Shown: positions 7,241 through 14,728 of the stretch, piece after piece
How positions within the stretch are numbered: position 1 is the first letter of the stretch
Layout of the letters: every line of letters starts with the position of its first letter
Source of the DNA: Negativibacillus sp.
Lineage (GTDB): Bacteria; Bacillota; Clostridia; Oscillospirales; Ruminococcaceae
Length of the DNA stretch: 19,545 bases
NCBI GenBank assembly: GCA_020024325.1
Contig: JAHHTY010000039.1
Location: 1-19,545 of the forward strand
Direction of reading: 5' to 3'
Position numbers and translations under genes: made by a program
The notes under the pieces: model-generated
Database searches by the model: none
The model's input: the letters and a program-made list of their open reading frames with translations, nothing else
Told to the model about the DNA's origin: nothing

Positions 7241-8206
7241 TTACATTCCTGAGCCTTTTTTGGTAAACGGTTTGTGCACCGCACCTTTCGAATAGGTTTT
7301 GCTGCCTCGTCCTGCATGGGAACGATTTTTATTCTGATTAAAAGTATTTCGGTTAGATTCTTTTACACTTTTTCCTTTGCTGTAAGTTGACTTTTCAAGA
7401 TAAGGTTTTTTATCCTTTGCTTTTTTCCCCAAGATATCCTCATCTAAATCGTTGAGTGTTTCAAGTGCTCCGGAAGAAGCTTTGATTGCGTTACGAATCA
7501 TGCCAATTTCGCCCGGACGCAGCTCTCTCCACTTGCCGGGAGCCAGCATTCCAATCTTCAGCGGTCCGATTGCGGTACGTTTGAGCCTTGCAACTTCCAA
7601 CCCAACCGCTTCACACATCTTTCTTACCTGACGGTTTCTGCCCTCGTAGATTACCACCTGCAAAACAACTCTGCCCGGGGCTTTTTCCAAAACAGTGACG
7701 TGTGCCGGGCTTGTCTTTTTACCATCAATTACAACACCGGTAGAAAGCTCCAGCACCTGTGCGTCGCTGATATCCGGACGAACGGTTACACGATATGTCT
7801 TTGATACATGGTGACTTGGGTGCATAATCAGGTTTGCAAATTCTCCGTCATTGGTGAACAAAAGCATACCTTCACTGTCTTTATCCAGTCTGCCGATTGG
7901 ATAAACCCTTTCCGGAACATCTTCCACCAGCTCTGCAACACATTTTCTTCCCAACTCATCATTCATGGTGGTTACATAACCTCTTGGTTTATGTAACATA
8001 ATATAATATTTCTGATTGTTTTTCTGAAAATAAACTCTTTCACCATCAATAGTCACAACATCACGGTTTGGGTTAATTTTCTGTCCCAAAGTTGCCGGGC
8101 GTCCGTTTACCTTTATTTTACCCTGCTCAATCCATTCTTCTGCTTTTCTACGGGATACAATGCCCTGTTCGGATAGAACCTTCTGAATTCTGGTACCTTT
8201 TTCCAT
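7241..8206 (-). CDS. Pseudouridine synthase, RsuA/RluB/RluE/RluF type
   Basis: The 321-residue enzyme isomerises a specific uridine in ribosomal RNA to pseudouridine. An S4 RNA-binding domain covers about residues 4-50 (RIQKVLSEQGIVSRRKAEEW). The catalytic domain follows, with the nucleophilic Asp108 in GRLDKDSEGMLLFTNDG (105-121) and the later YEGRNRQVRKM. The last 60 or so residues form a basic tail rich in Lys, Ser, Asn and Gly, probably disordered and RNA-binding. In Clostridia most such genes encode the RluB-like 23S enzyme, but the target base cannot be read from sequence. The ATG at 8206 is preceded by GAGGAG six bases away. A longer frame reaching 8293 is rejected because a consensus promoter lies inside the extension. 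It stands alone between that promoter and a terminator. Confidence 0.9.
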   Translation of the reverse strand: MEKGTRIQKVLSEQGIVSRRKAEEWIEQGKIKVNGRPATLGQKINPNRDVVTIDGERVYFQKNNQKYYIMLHKPRGYVTTMNDELGRKCVAELVEDVPERVYPIGRLDKDSEGMLLFTNDGEFANLIMHPSHHVSKTYRVTVRPDISDAQVLELSTGVVIDGKKTSPAHVTVLEKAPGRVVLQVVIYEGRNRQVRKMCEAVGLEVARLKRTAIGPLKIGMLAPGKWRELRPGEIGMIRNAIKASSGALETLNDLDEDILGKKAKDKKPYLEKSTYSKGKSVKESNRNTFNQNKNRSHAGRGSKTYSKGAVHKPFTKKGSGM

Positions 8207-8264
8207 TCCAAACTCCTCTTCATAATGATCTAATATCAAATTGTATTTAGCTCCTGTTAGTAAC

Positions 8265-8293
8265 ATTGTAAAGCAAAGCAGCAGGACTGTCAA
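8265..8293 (-). promoter_or_regulatory. Promoter of the pseudouridine synthase gene
   Basis: On the minus strand TTGACA (complement 8288-8293) and TACAAT (complement 8265-8270) are separated by exactly 17 bp, close to a perfect sigma-A promoter. Transcription would start near 8258, about 50 bases before the ATG at 8206. Confidence 0.9.
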
Positions 8294-8340
8294 TCTTATT
8301 TTTAATATAAGTAGGCTACCTTTTCCTAACGATCCTTCAC

Positions 8341-8369
8341 TTGAAACAACTTGTGAAATATGTTAAAAT
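8341..8369 (+). promoter_or_regulatory. Promoter of the dtxR-like/mutY operon
   Basis: TTGAAA (8341-8346) and TAAAAT (8364-8369) have a 17-bp spacer, with TG at 8361-8362 making an extended -10. Transcription would start near 8376, giving an untranslated leader of about 100 bases. I see no convincing inverted repeat at the promoter for autoregulation. Confidence 0.75.
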
Positions 8370-8400
8370 GAGCTTAATTTATTCTTAGTCCAATCTCTTT

Positions 8401-8421
8401 TCGGGGTAAAAAATCCCCCGA
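8401..8421 (+). promoter_or_regulatory. Hairpin in the leader of the dtxR-like gene
   Basis: TCGGGG (8401-8406) pairs with CCCCGA (8416-8421) around an A-rich loop, followed by the AT-rich TATTTTAAC. It resembles a weak terminator placed inside the leader, about 55 bases before the start codon. Attenuation or mRNA stabilisation are possible; no known riboswitch class is recognised. Confidence 0.45.
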
Positions 8422-8475
8422 TATTTTAACTTCATTTTTCAATGGATAAATCTTGAAGCGAAAGGAGAATGTTTT

Positions 8476-8871
8476 GTGAAAATACAGGAATCCGGTGAAA
8501 ACTACCTTGAAACGATCTTGATCCTCGAAAAAAAGAACGGCTCTGTCCGTTCCATTGACATTGCCAATGAGCTGGAGTTTTCTAAACCCAGCGTCAGCCG
8601 AGCTATGGGCATTTTAAGATCGGCAGGCTATATCACAATGGACAAAACCAACCAAATTTTTCTTACAGAAGCAGGACGCAATAAAGCTGAATCCGTCTAT
8701 GAGCGTCATTGTCTGTTAAGCCGATTTTTATCAGAAATTCTTGGTGTCAGCCCAGAAAATGCTGCTGCCGATGCTTGCCGAATCGAACACATTATCAGTG
8801 AGGAAACTTTTAACAAGACTAAAGAATTTTTAAAACATTGCGACCTAGAAAAAAACGGAGGGCAGCAATGA
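8476..8871 (+). CDS. DtxR/MntR-family metal-dependent transcriptional regulator
   Basis: The 131-residue protein has an N-terminal winged helix-turn-helix (VRSIDIANELEFSKPSVSRAM, about 24-44) and a helical metal-binding and dimer domain, like DtxR and MntR without the C-terminal SH3-like domain. Candidate metal ligands by alignment are E12, H78, C101, E104 and H105. The C-x2-E-H pattern matches C102/E105/H106 of the diphtheria toxin repressor and differs from Glu at the Cys position in Bacillus MntR. N9 replaces DtxR Met10 or MntR Asp8. It probably represses target genes when loaded with Fe(II) or a similar ion. The GTG start is chosen because AAAGGAG lies eight bases upstream. The stop TGA overlaps the mutY start in ATGA, so the two are translationally coupled. 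No iron or manganese transporter lies in the window. Confidence 0.88.
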   Translation: MKIQESGENYLETILILEKKNGSVRSIDIANELEFSKPSVSRAMGILRSAGYITMDKTNQIFLTEAGRNKAESVYERHCLLSRFLSEILGVSPENAAADACRIEHIISEETFNKTKEFLKHCDLEKNGGQQ

Positions 8872-10001
8872 TTGCTTCCTCTCAGACAAAGCGGCTCGAA
8901 CAGATTGTTGAGCCGCTTTTATTATGGTATCGCTCCAATCACCGCAGCCTTCCGTGGCGGGAAAATCCAACACCCTATCGTGTGTGGGTATCCGAAATCA
9001 TGCTTCAGCAAACCAGAGTGGAAACCGTTAAGCCCTACTTTGAACGCTTTCTTCTCGAACTTCCCACTGTAAAAGATTTAGCCGACTGTCCCGAGGAAAG
9101 ACTTGTAAAACTTTGGGAAGGACTTGGCTATTACAGCCGTCTGCGCAATATGCAAAAAGCTGCAAAGATGGTAGTGGAACAATATAACGGAATTTTCCCA
9201 AAAGATTATGAGCTTCTAAAAAAACTGCCCGGCATTGGAGATTATACGGCAGGCGCCGTTGCTTCTATTGCTTTTGATTTGCCCGTTCCTGCTGTGGACG
9301 GAAATGTTCTTCGAGTGCTTACCCGAAATTTATGCTGCAATGATGATATTTCCACTGCTCAAACGAAAGAAAAATTTCGCAATCTTCTTCTTGAAATCGA
9401 GCCGTCACCCGGGGCCGGAGATTTTAACCAATCACTGATGGAATTGGGTGCCACTGTCTGCCTGCCAAACGGAGCTCCGCAGTGCCTGTTGTGCCCATTA
9501 AATCACCTCTGCCTTGCCCACATCAATAAGCAGGAAACCGATTTTCCCGTTAAAGCCCCTAAAAAAGCCCGACGTTGTGAAAACCGAACCCTTTTTCTGT
9601 TCTTCCTTCATCTGCCTGACGGAGTGTATACGGTGCTTCACCGACGCAGCGGAAAAGGGGTGCTAAGCAGTATGTGGGAGTTTCCCGCATTAGAATCTTC
9701 ATGCACCCATCAGGAAGCACTTGATTTTTTACAGTCGTTCACTCAGAATTGGAAGCTAGAAGGGCTCACCCTATCTGCTGCAAAACCTTCTAAACACGTT
9801 TTTACCCACATTGAATGGCATATGCAGGCGTTTACCGTTTGCGGTTATGCCGCTTCTGCTAAAGAAATACAAAATCATCTTGAAAAAGATTTTCTTCTCA
9901 TAAAGGCTGAGGAATTATCTCTTGATAAAAAAGATTCTTCCATTGCCCTGCCCTCTGCCTTTAAAGCCTATCGACCGTTATTTTCCGATTGTCGGCTGTA
10001 A
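8868..10001 (+). CDS. mutY: A/G-specific adenine DNA glycosylase
   Basis: The 377-residue enzyme removes adenine mispaired with 8-oxoguanine during base excision repair. Visible features are catalytic Glu43 in VWVSEIMLQQT, the helix-hairpin-helix LPGIGDYTAGA (120-130), catalytic Asp144 in VDGNV, and the 4Fe-4S cluster cysteines C198, C206, C209 and C215. The first cysteine spacing is seven residues, against six in E. coli. The C-terminal NUDIX-like domain that reads 8-oxoG covers about 240-360 and carries HVFTH (310-314) in place of the usual FSH loop. The ATG at 8868 has GGAGGG five bases upstream; an earlier in-frame start lies inside the preceding gene and has no such site. It overlaps the dtxR-like gene by four bases. 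A strong terminator follows. Confidence 0.96.
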   Translation: MIASSQTKRLEQIVEPLLLWYRSNHRSLPWRENPTPYRVWVSEIMLQQTRVETVKPYFERFLLELPTVKDLADCPEERLVKLWEGLGYYSRLRNMQKAAKMVVEQYNGIFPKDYELLKKLPGIGDYTAGAVASIAFDLPVPAVDGNVLRVLTRNLCCNDDISTAQTKEKFRNLLLEIEPSPGAGDFNQSLMELGATVCLPNGAPQCLLCPLNHLCLAHINKQETDFPVKAPKKARRCENRTLFLFFLHLPDGVYTVLHRRSGKGVLSSMWEFPALESSCTHQEALDFLQSFTQNWKLEGLTLSAAKPSKHVFTHIEWHMQAFTVCGYAASAKEIQNHLEKDFLLIKAEELSLDKKDSSIALPSAFKAYRPLFSDCRL

Positions 10002-10013
10002 AACTTTGTAAGC

Positions 10014-10047
10014 AAAAAAGGAAACGCAAAATTGCGTTTCCTTTTTT
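10014..10047. terminator. Bidirectional terminator between mutY and lacZ
   Basis: AAAAAAGGAAACGCAA (10014-10029) pairs with TTGCGTTTCCTTTTTT (10032-10047), a 16-bp perfect inverted repeat with a tight loop. A and T runs on the two flanks serve both converging genes, which end at 10001 and 10070. Confidence 0.93.
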
Positions 10048-10069
10048 TATACCCAATATCACAGCAATC

Positions 10070-13000
10070 TTATCGCATCAAGCCAAACAGTTTCCATCTA
10101 AAGGAGAACGGTTCCGGTTTCAGGCGATCCTGTTCCAGACATTCTGCTCCCCAGCTTGCACTTCCCAGACCCATCTGACGATGATCCAGCACCAGTGTTA
10201 CCTGATCCTCTTTTTTCAATTGAGCGGTATGAGTTGCTTTGGTCAACTGTTCCTGGCTGTAATACAATGCACTAAATCCCAGTTTGTCCTCTGCTGCCAC
10301 ACAAAGAGCTGACCCGTTTTCTTTTTGTACCATTACCCAACGGGTATCCTCATGATTTCCATTTTCCTGCGGAACAACATAAGGGAAATAATTTTCTTCT
10401 ACACTCTTGCGATAGATTCCAAAAGGATTTCCTTCTTTACAGTCTGCATAAGTTTCTTCGCTGCCTCTGCCATACCAGCACAAGCGGTCGCAATCTTTTG
10501 AAAGTCCAAATCGCAAACCGATTCTCGGCAAACATTCCGGCAGCATTCCGGTTGGAACTCCATCCAGTTCGATGGTCACTATGCCGTTCTTTTCAACAGT
10601 ATAGCGGGTCTTATAGCATATCTTCCATTCTTTCACAAATGGTGCGCAGATCTGGCTGCATTCGATTATGACCTTATCGTCCTGTTCCTCTGTCTGCACA
10701 TATTCTACAATGTTCTTTACTGTATAAACCATCTCATCTTCCCAAAGTTTTGCCGTGTTGCGGTCGTTATCAACCGGCGCTCTCCAAAGATTGAGCGGGT
10801 ATCCTTTTTGAATGAAAGTTTCTTCCCCAATTCGATAGCTGCTGATAAATCCTCTTACTCTATCAAATTCCATACTGAACAGATTATTTTCAACAATCAG
10901 TTTTCCTCCCTGCTCTTTCACGTCAAGGCTGTCTGCTTTTCCTGTTGGCTGATACGGCAGCAAAAATCCGTCCTGTTTGCGTATGTATTCCTGATAGAAA
11001 GCACAGCTTTCCCCATTGTTCCATCTGCTTTCTCTTGTGTCATAGAAGAAAATATTCAGCAGATAATCTTTACCGTCATCAGGAATTTTCAACTCCTGCT
11101 CGGCAAAAATCATCACTTCCTTCTGCTCTCCTGCCGCAATATTGCCCAAAGAAACCTCTTTGCTCAGTAAAACAGCTTCATCAGAGGAAACCACTTCAAC
11201 TTCACAACGCATATCATCTAAAGAAATAAAGTCGTATCTGTTTTCAACCGTTATGCAGCCTCTTTCTCTATGAAAGCCCAGCACCGCAACCGGTTCCAGA
11301 ACCTTTTTCAGCTGTTTTAATCCCGGTGTCGGACGTCGGTCTGCCTGAATCAAACCATCACAGCAAAAAGCTCCGCTGGTTGGACGATCGCCGTAATCTC
11401 CACCGTAAGCAAATCCACCTTCTGTTTTGATTCCGTGGTCCACCCACTCCCAAACAAATCCACCCTGCAAACGAGGATAACGTCTAAAAATTTCCCAATA
11501 TTCTTTTAAACCACCGGGACCGTTACCCATTGCATGAGCATATTCGCAAACAACATGAGGTTTTCTAAGCATGGTATCTCTGCCCAACAACTCCAGCTGA
11601 TGGTGTCTTGTATACATGGTGGAATAAACATCTGCAATCGAAGCATCTCGGTCTTCTTCATAATGAACTAAACGGCTTGGATCATACTGCTTTGCAAATC
11701 TTCCCGCAACCACAAAATTCGTTCCGAATCCGGACTCATTTCCCAACGACCAGAACAGAATGGATGGGTGGTTTTTATCTCTGCGAACCATTCTTTCGGT
11801 ACGGTCCAGATAGCTTTTCTCCCAGCGAATATCTTCCGAGAGCTTGTTCATCTTACCTTTGATAAATGCCATCTGGTTACATTCCAGATCCGCTTCTTCC
11901 ATAACATAAAATCCATACTCATCACACAAATCCAAAAATTCGGTGTATGCCGGATAGTGGGAAGTTCTGACTGCATTGATATTGTTCTGTTTCATCAGCT
12001 TTAAGTCGGCAATCATATCTTCGCGAGTAATCGCTCTTCCCGTATTCGGATTCCAGTCATGGCGGTTTACACCTTTCAGTTTAATTGCTTTTCCGTTTAC
12101 TAAGAACAAACCGTTTTTTAATTCGATTGTGCGGAAACCTACTTTTTGCGGATAAACCTCAATAACCTTTTCGTTTTCATCCATAAGGATAATCTGTAAA
12201 TCATACAGTTTTGGATTTTCCGCAGACCACGGTATTATCTGTGCAAACTCTGTATTCAGATTTTTTACCACGCCGCTGTTTGCCTCAACCTGTGTTTTGG
12301 TGCTGTCCTCCCACACAAGCTCACTGCCGTTAAAGAGTTTTGCTGTCAGGGTCACTTCCCTTTGCTCAGCAAAATGGTTTTCTATTTCAGCCGAAAGGGT
12401 GAATACACCTTTGGTGCTATGGTAATCAGCAACCACACGGTAATCACTTAAATGAATCTTTTCTCTGGAAATCAGGCTGACATCACGCACAATGCCCGAC
12501 AAAGTCCACATATCCTGATTTTCAATATAACTGCCATCACAGAATTTATACACCTTAACTGCCAAGAGGTTATCGCCGTTGCAGATTGCTTCGGTTACAT
12601 CAAATTCCGATGTAATATGAGAACCTTGACTGTATCCGATAAACTTTCCGTTTAACCACAGGTGATAGGCACTTTCCACACCATCAAAGCGCAGCAAGTA
12701 TTCTTGATTTTCCTTTTTATCCACTTCAAAACGGTAACGATAAGCACCTGTTGGATTTTCTGCCGGCAACTGTACCGAATCTACCATTGGATATAAACAG
12801 ATTGCATCTGTGTAATGTGGGGAATCAAACCCATTTAATTGCCACAGTCCTGGAACCGGCATAGTTCCCCATTCTTTATCGTTGTATTCCGGAACAATCC
12901 AGCTGTCATCGCTGTCAAATGGACTTGCAAAACCGCAGAACTTCCACTCGCCGTTGAGAGAGCGACAATTTTGTCTATCTGCCTGTAATTCCTCAATGCT

Positions 13001-13099
13001 GCTGTAACCACAGATAAATGGTCTTGTTTGCAAACGGTTTCGCTGCAATACTTCCAGATTGTTCCAATCTGCATCGGTATAAGAATAAACTCTGCTCAT
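10070..13099 (-). CDS. lacZ: Beta-galactosidase (glycoside hydrolase family 2, LacZ type)
   Basis: The 1009-residue protein, close to the 1024 of E. coli LacZ, splits lactose and related beta-galactosides in the cytoplasm; there is no signal peptide. It follows the LacZ plan: a jelly-roll sugar-binding domain (about 45-215), an immunoglobulin-like domain (about 215-325), a TIM barrel (about 325-620), then a second Ig-like domain and a C-terminal beta-galactosidase small-chain domain. The acid/base is Glu455 in FWSLGNESGFG and the nucleophile is Glu519 in VCEYAHAMGNGPGG. The ATG is preceded by AGAGAGG seven bases upstream. It lies 23 bp behind the EamA transporter gene, so the two form an operon. 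There is no LacI-type regulator, lactose permease or PTS in the window, so the sugar's route into the cell is not explained here. Confidence 0.96.
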   Translation of the reverse strand: MSRVYSYTDADWNNLEVLQRNRLQTRPFICGYSSIEELQADRQNCRSLNGEWKFCGFASPFDSDDSWIVPEYNDKEWGTMPVPGLWQLNGFDSPHYTDAICLYPMVDSVQLPAENPTGAYRYRFEVDKKENQEYLLRFDGVESAYHLWLNGKFIGYSQGSHITSEFDVTEAICNGDNLLAVKVYKFCDGSYIENQDMWTLSGIVRDVSLISREKIHLSDYRVVADYHSTKGVFTLSAEIENHFAEQREVTLTAKLFNGSELVWEDSTKTQVEANSGVVKNLNTEFAQIIPWSAENPKLYDLQIILMDENEKVIEVYPQKVGFRTIELKNGLFLVNGKAIKLKGVNRHDWNPNTGRAITREDMIADLKLMKQNNINAVRTSHYPAYTEFLDLCDEYGFYVMEEADLECNQMAFIKGKMNKLSEDIRWEKSYLDRTERMVRRDKNHPSILFWSLGNESGFGTNFVVAGRFAKQYDPSRLVHYEEDRDASIADVYSTMYTRHHQLELLGRDTMLRKPHVVCEYAHAMGNGPGGLKEYWEIFRRYPRLQGGFVWEWVDHGIKTEGGFAYGGDYGDRPTSGAFCCDGLIQADRRPTPGLKQLKKVLEPVAVLGFHRERGCITVENRYDFISLDDMRCEVEVVSSDEAVLLSKEVSLGNIAAGEQKEVMIFAEQELKIPDDGKDYLLNIFFYDTRESRWNNGESCAFYQEYIRKQDGFLLPYQPTGKADSLDVKEQGGKLIVENNLFSMEFDRVRGFISSYRIGEETFIQKGYPLNLWRAPVDNDRNTAKLWEDEMVYTVKNIVEYVQTEEQDDKVIIECSQICAPFVKEWKICYKTRYTVEKNGIVTIELDGVPTGMLPECLPRIGLRFGLSKDCDRLCWYGRGSEETYADCKEGNPFGIYRKSVEENYFPYVVPQENGNHEDTRWVMVQKENGSALCVAAEDKLGFSALYYSQEQLTKATHTAQLKKEDQVTLVLDHRQMGLGSASWGAECLEQDRLKPEPFSFRWKLFGLMR

Positions 13100-13122
13100 C
13101 TTTTAACCTCTCTTTCAATGAA

Positions 13123-14058
13123 TTATTTTTCTTCATCCTTTTCAAACAGTAACTGTGCTTCCACTGTTCTTTTTCCCTTCTTTATCGGAATTTTTACCTC
13201 TGTCATAATGATAGAGGTCAGAATAATGATTCCGCCAAATACCATGTTGACACTTAATTTATCGTACCCCAGTACAACCGAGAAAATGGTTCCAAACAAA
13301 GATTCCGTTGCTAAAATAATCGCTGCTTTTGCGGAATCAACGTGCTGCTGGGCAGTAGTCTGCAAAAAGTAACAAAGGCAGGTGCTGAAAACGCCAAGAT
13401 ACACAACCGCTGCCATTCCTTTTGGAGATGTGAAAGCAGAAAAATCCCGATCATTCATCATAAACATAATAAAACCGCAAACGGTAGCAACTGCAAATTG
13501 AAGAAAAACAACAACCTTTGCATCCATTTTTTGTGCTAAAATTCCGGTGGTGATAATCTGCCCTGCAAAGAAAAATGCACATAGGAAAGTCAGCAAATCA
13601 CCCAATTTCAGAGAAAACCCTTCTGAAAAGTTAATGGACAAAATACCAATACCAATTAAGCATAAGAAAGAAGATATAAATACTTTTAAATTCGGACGTT
13701 TTCTGCTGATTATCCACCACAGGAACGGGACAATTACCACGTTGGAGGCTGTAATGAACGCATTGTTGGATGGTGTAGTATATTGCAGTGCGATGGTCTG
13801 TACATAGAACGCCAAAAACAAAAACAGACCAATTAAAATTCCACCCTTGATGTGCTCTTTTTTCAAGTTTTTCTTTAAATCCTTATAAAACACAATTCCG
13901 ACAACCAAGGTTGCAATTGCAAAACGGACAAACATAATAAATTCCGAACTCAAACTTGCATCCAATGCCATCTGCGAAGCAATGAATCCAGACCCCCAGA
14001 TAATTGCCACCGCCAACAACGATAAATTACTGATTATTTGTACTTTTTTGTTTTCCAT
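13123..14058 (-). CDS. EamA/DMT-family transporter
   Basis: The 311-residue protein has ten hydrophobic segments in two repeated halves of five, each an EamA domain of the drug/metabolite transporter superfamily. Family-like motifs are AIIWGSGFIASQMAL early in the first half, and the paired LQYTTPSNNAFITAS and QHVDSAKAAIILATESLFG with their ATES-type ends. Members mostly export amino acids or other small metabolites, though a few move sugars; the substrate here is unknown. The ATG at 14058 is chosen because AGAGGA lies six bases upstream; a GTG at 14082 lacks such a site. The gene is followed at 23 bp by lacZ and is probably transcribed with it from a promoter near 14188-14216. Confidence 0.9.
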   Translation of the reverse strand: MENKKVQIISNLSLLAVAIIWGSGFIASQMALDASLSSEFIMFVRFAIATLVVGIVFYKDLKKNLKKEHIKGGILIGLFLFLAFYVQTIALQYTTPSNNAFITASNVVIVPFLWWIISRKRPNLKVFISSFLCLIGIGILSINFSEGFSLKLGDLLTFLCAFFFAGQIITTGILAQKMDAKVVVFLQFAVATVCGFIMFMMNDRDFSAFTSPKGMAAVVYLGVFSTCLCYFLQTTAQQHVDSAKAAIILATESLFGTIFSVVLGYDKLSVNMVFGGIIILTSIIMTEVKIPIKKGKRTVEAQLLFEKDEEK

Positions 14059-14187
14059 AATTTTCCTCTTTTCCGTTAACACTGATACTGCTCTTTATCT
14101 GCTTTGCAGTGATGTTGATACTGCATAATTTTGTTTTTTCTCTTTTTACCACTCTCACTTTATCAGAAACTCTTTTATTCCACCTAT

Positions 14188-14228
14188 ATGGTATCATACA
14201 GTTTATGCGTTAGCAAGAGGTTCCTCTT
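14188..14228 (-). promoter_or_regulatory. Candidate promoter and operator of the EamA-lacZ operon
   Basis: On the minus strand TTGCTA (complement 14211-14216) and TACCAT (complement 14188-14193) are 17 bp apart, four of six matches each. An inverted repeat AAGAGG-tt-CCTCTT (14215-14228) overlaps the upstream edge of this -35, a position suited to a repressor or activator. The leader would be about 120 bases. Both elements are proposals from pattern alone. Confidence 0.4.
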
Positions 14229-14394
14229 CATTTTTCTTATTATGCTTTAATTTATTGCACAAAATTTCATAATATACTTTCTACCAGCATTTCCTTTTCA
14301 TTTTTGTGTTTATAATTTGTATACTCATAAAAATGATAGTAACGTTTTTATAAGCCAAAAATCAAGCTGTATTTCATTAAAAAATAATTCTAAA

Positions 14395-14430
14395 AAAATA
14401 CCGCTTCAGAATCTGGTGAAGCGGTATTTT
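14395..14430 (-). terminator. Terminator downstream of the ABC transporter operon
   Basis: AAAATACCGCTTCA (14395-14408) pairs with TGAAGCGGTATTTT (14417-14430) around an eight-base loop, with flanking A and T runs. The minus-strand ABC genes end at 14725, so this lies almost 300 bp beyond their stop. The EamA gene starts further along the same strand. Confidence 0.85.
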
Positions 14431-14487
14431 GCAGTATTCTTTTTTACTAATTTATAAAGAAATAAGTTAGCATTCAGTTGGTTTATC

Positions 14488-14544
14488 TCATAGAGTCAAT
14501 CTATAGACTACCCCAACAAAACCGACTGCTGCTTTGATATATTC
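14488..14544 (-). pseudogene. Possible remnant of a coding sequence
   Basis: This minus-strand stretch reads EYIKAAVGFVGVVYRLTL and then a stop, a peptide that looks like a genuine protein end. It has no start codon or ribosome binding site of its own. The GFVGV piece recalls the end of FMN-dependent azoreductases, but this is too short to name a family. It may be the tail of a gene whose rest has been lost. Confidence 0.25.
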
Positions 14545-14587
14545 AGACACCCCAGAAAAGCTGACTGTAATTTGCTTTCTAATATTC
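14505..14587. repeat. Diverged tandem duplication, two units of 40 and 43 bp
   Basis: Unit one (14505-14544) and unit two (14545-14587) abut head to tail. Both begin AGACTAC/AGACA-CCCCA, share a central GACTG block and a CTTT segment, and end in ATATTC or AATATTC. Differences are small substitutions and a 3-bp length change, so the copy event is old. It lies in the gene-free DNA after the ABC operon. Confidence 0.5.
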
Positions 14588-14632
14588 TATTTCTTTTGAT
14601 TGCTGCAGAAAATCTGTTTTTATTCTTGCAGC

Positions 14633-14728
14633 TCATATTAACTGTTCTGCTGCTATTTTAATATCTGCTGTCAGCATCGATTCAGGAAGATCGGTTTTCG
14701 GTGCATCATCAAGAAATGTGTCATTTAC
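14633..14728 (-). pseudogene. Possible 3' remnant of a gene fused behind the ABC gene
   Basis: In the frame offset from the ABC gene, the 31 codons after its end read NDTFLDDAPKTDLPES, then MLTADIKIAAEQLI and TGA. Composition is strongly protein-like, and reading on past the TGA gives another 17 open codons. No start codon with a ribosome binding site is present and the frame runs back into the ABC coding region. The likely reading is a gene end left after a deletion that joined it to the ABC gene. The parent family is not recognised. Confidence 0.3.

Noticed and set aside
8207..8293. N-terminal extension of the pseudouridine synthase starting MTVLLLCFTML
   Set aside because: It contains a near-perfect promoter, has no ribosome binding site, and the S4 domain starts normally at the ATG at 8206.
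13123..14058. Rhamnose or lactose permease as the name for the EamA protein
   Set aside because: Operon position with lacZ alone does not define the substrate; the sequence supports only the DMT family.
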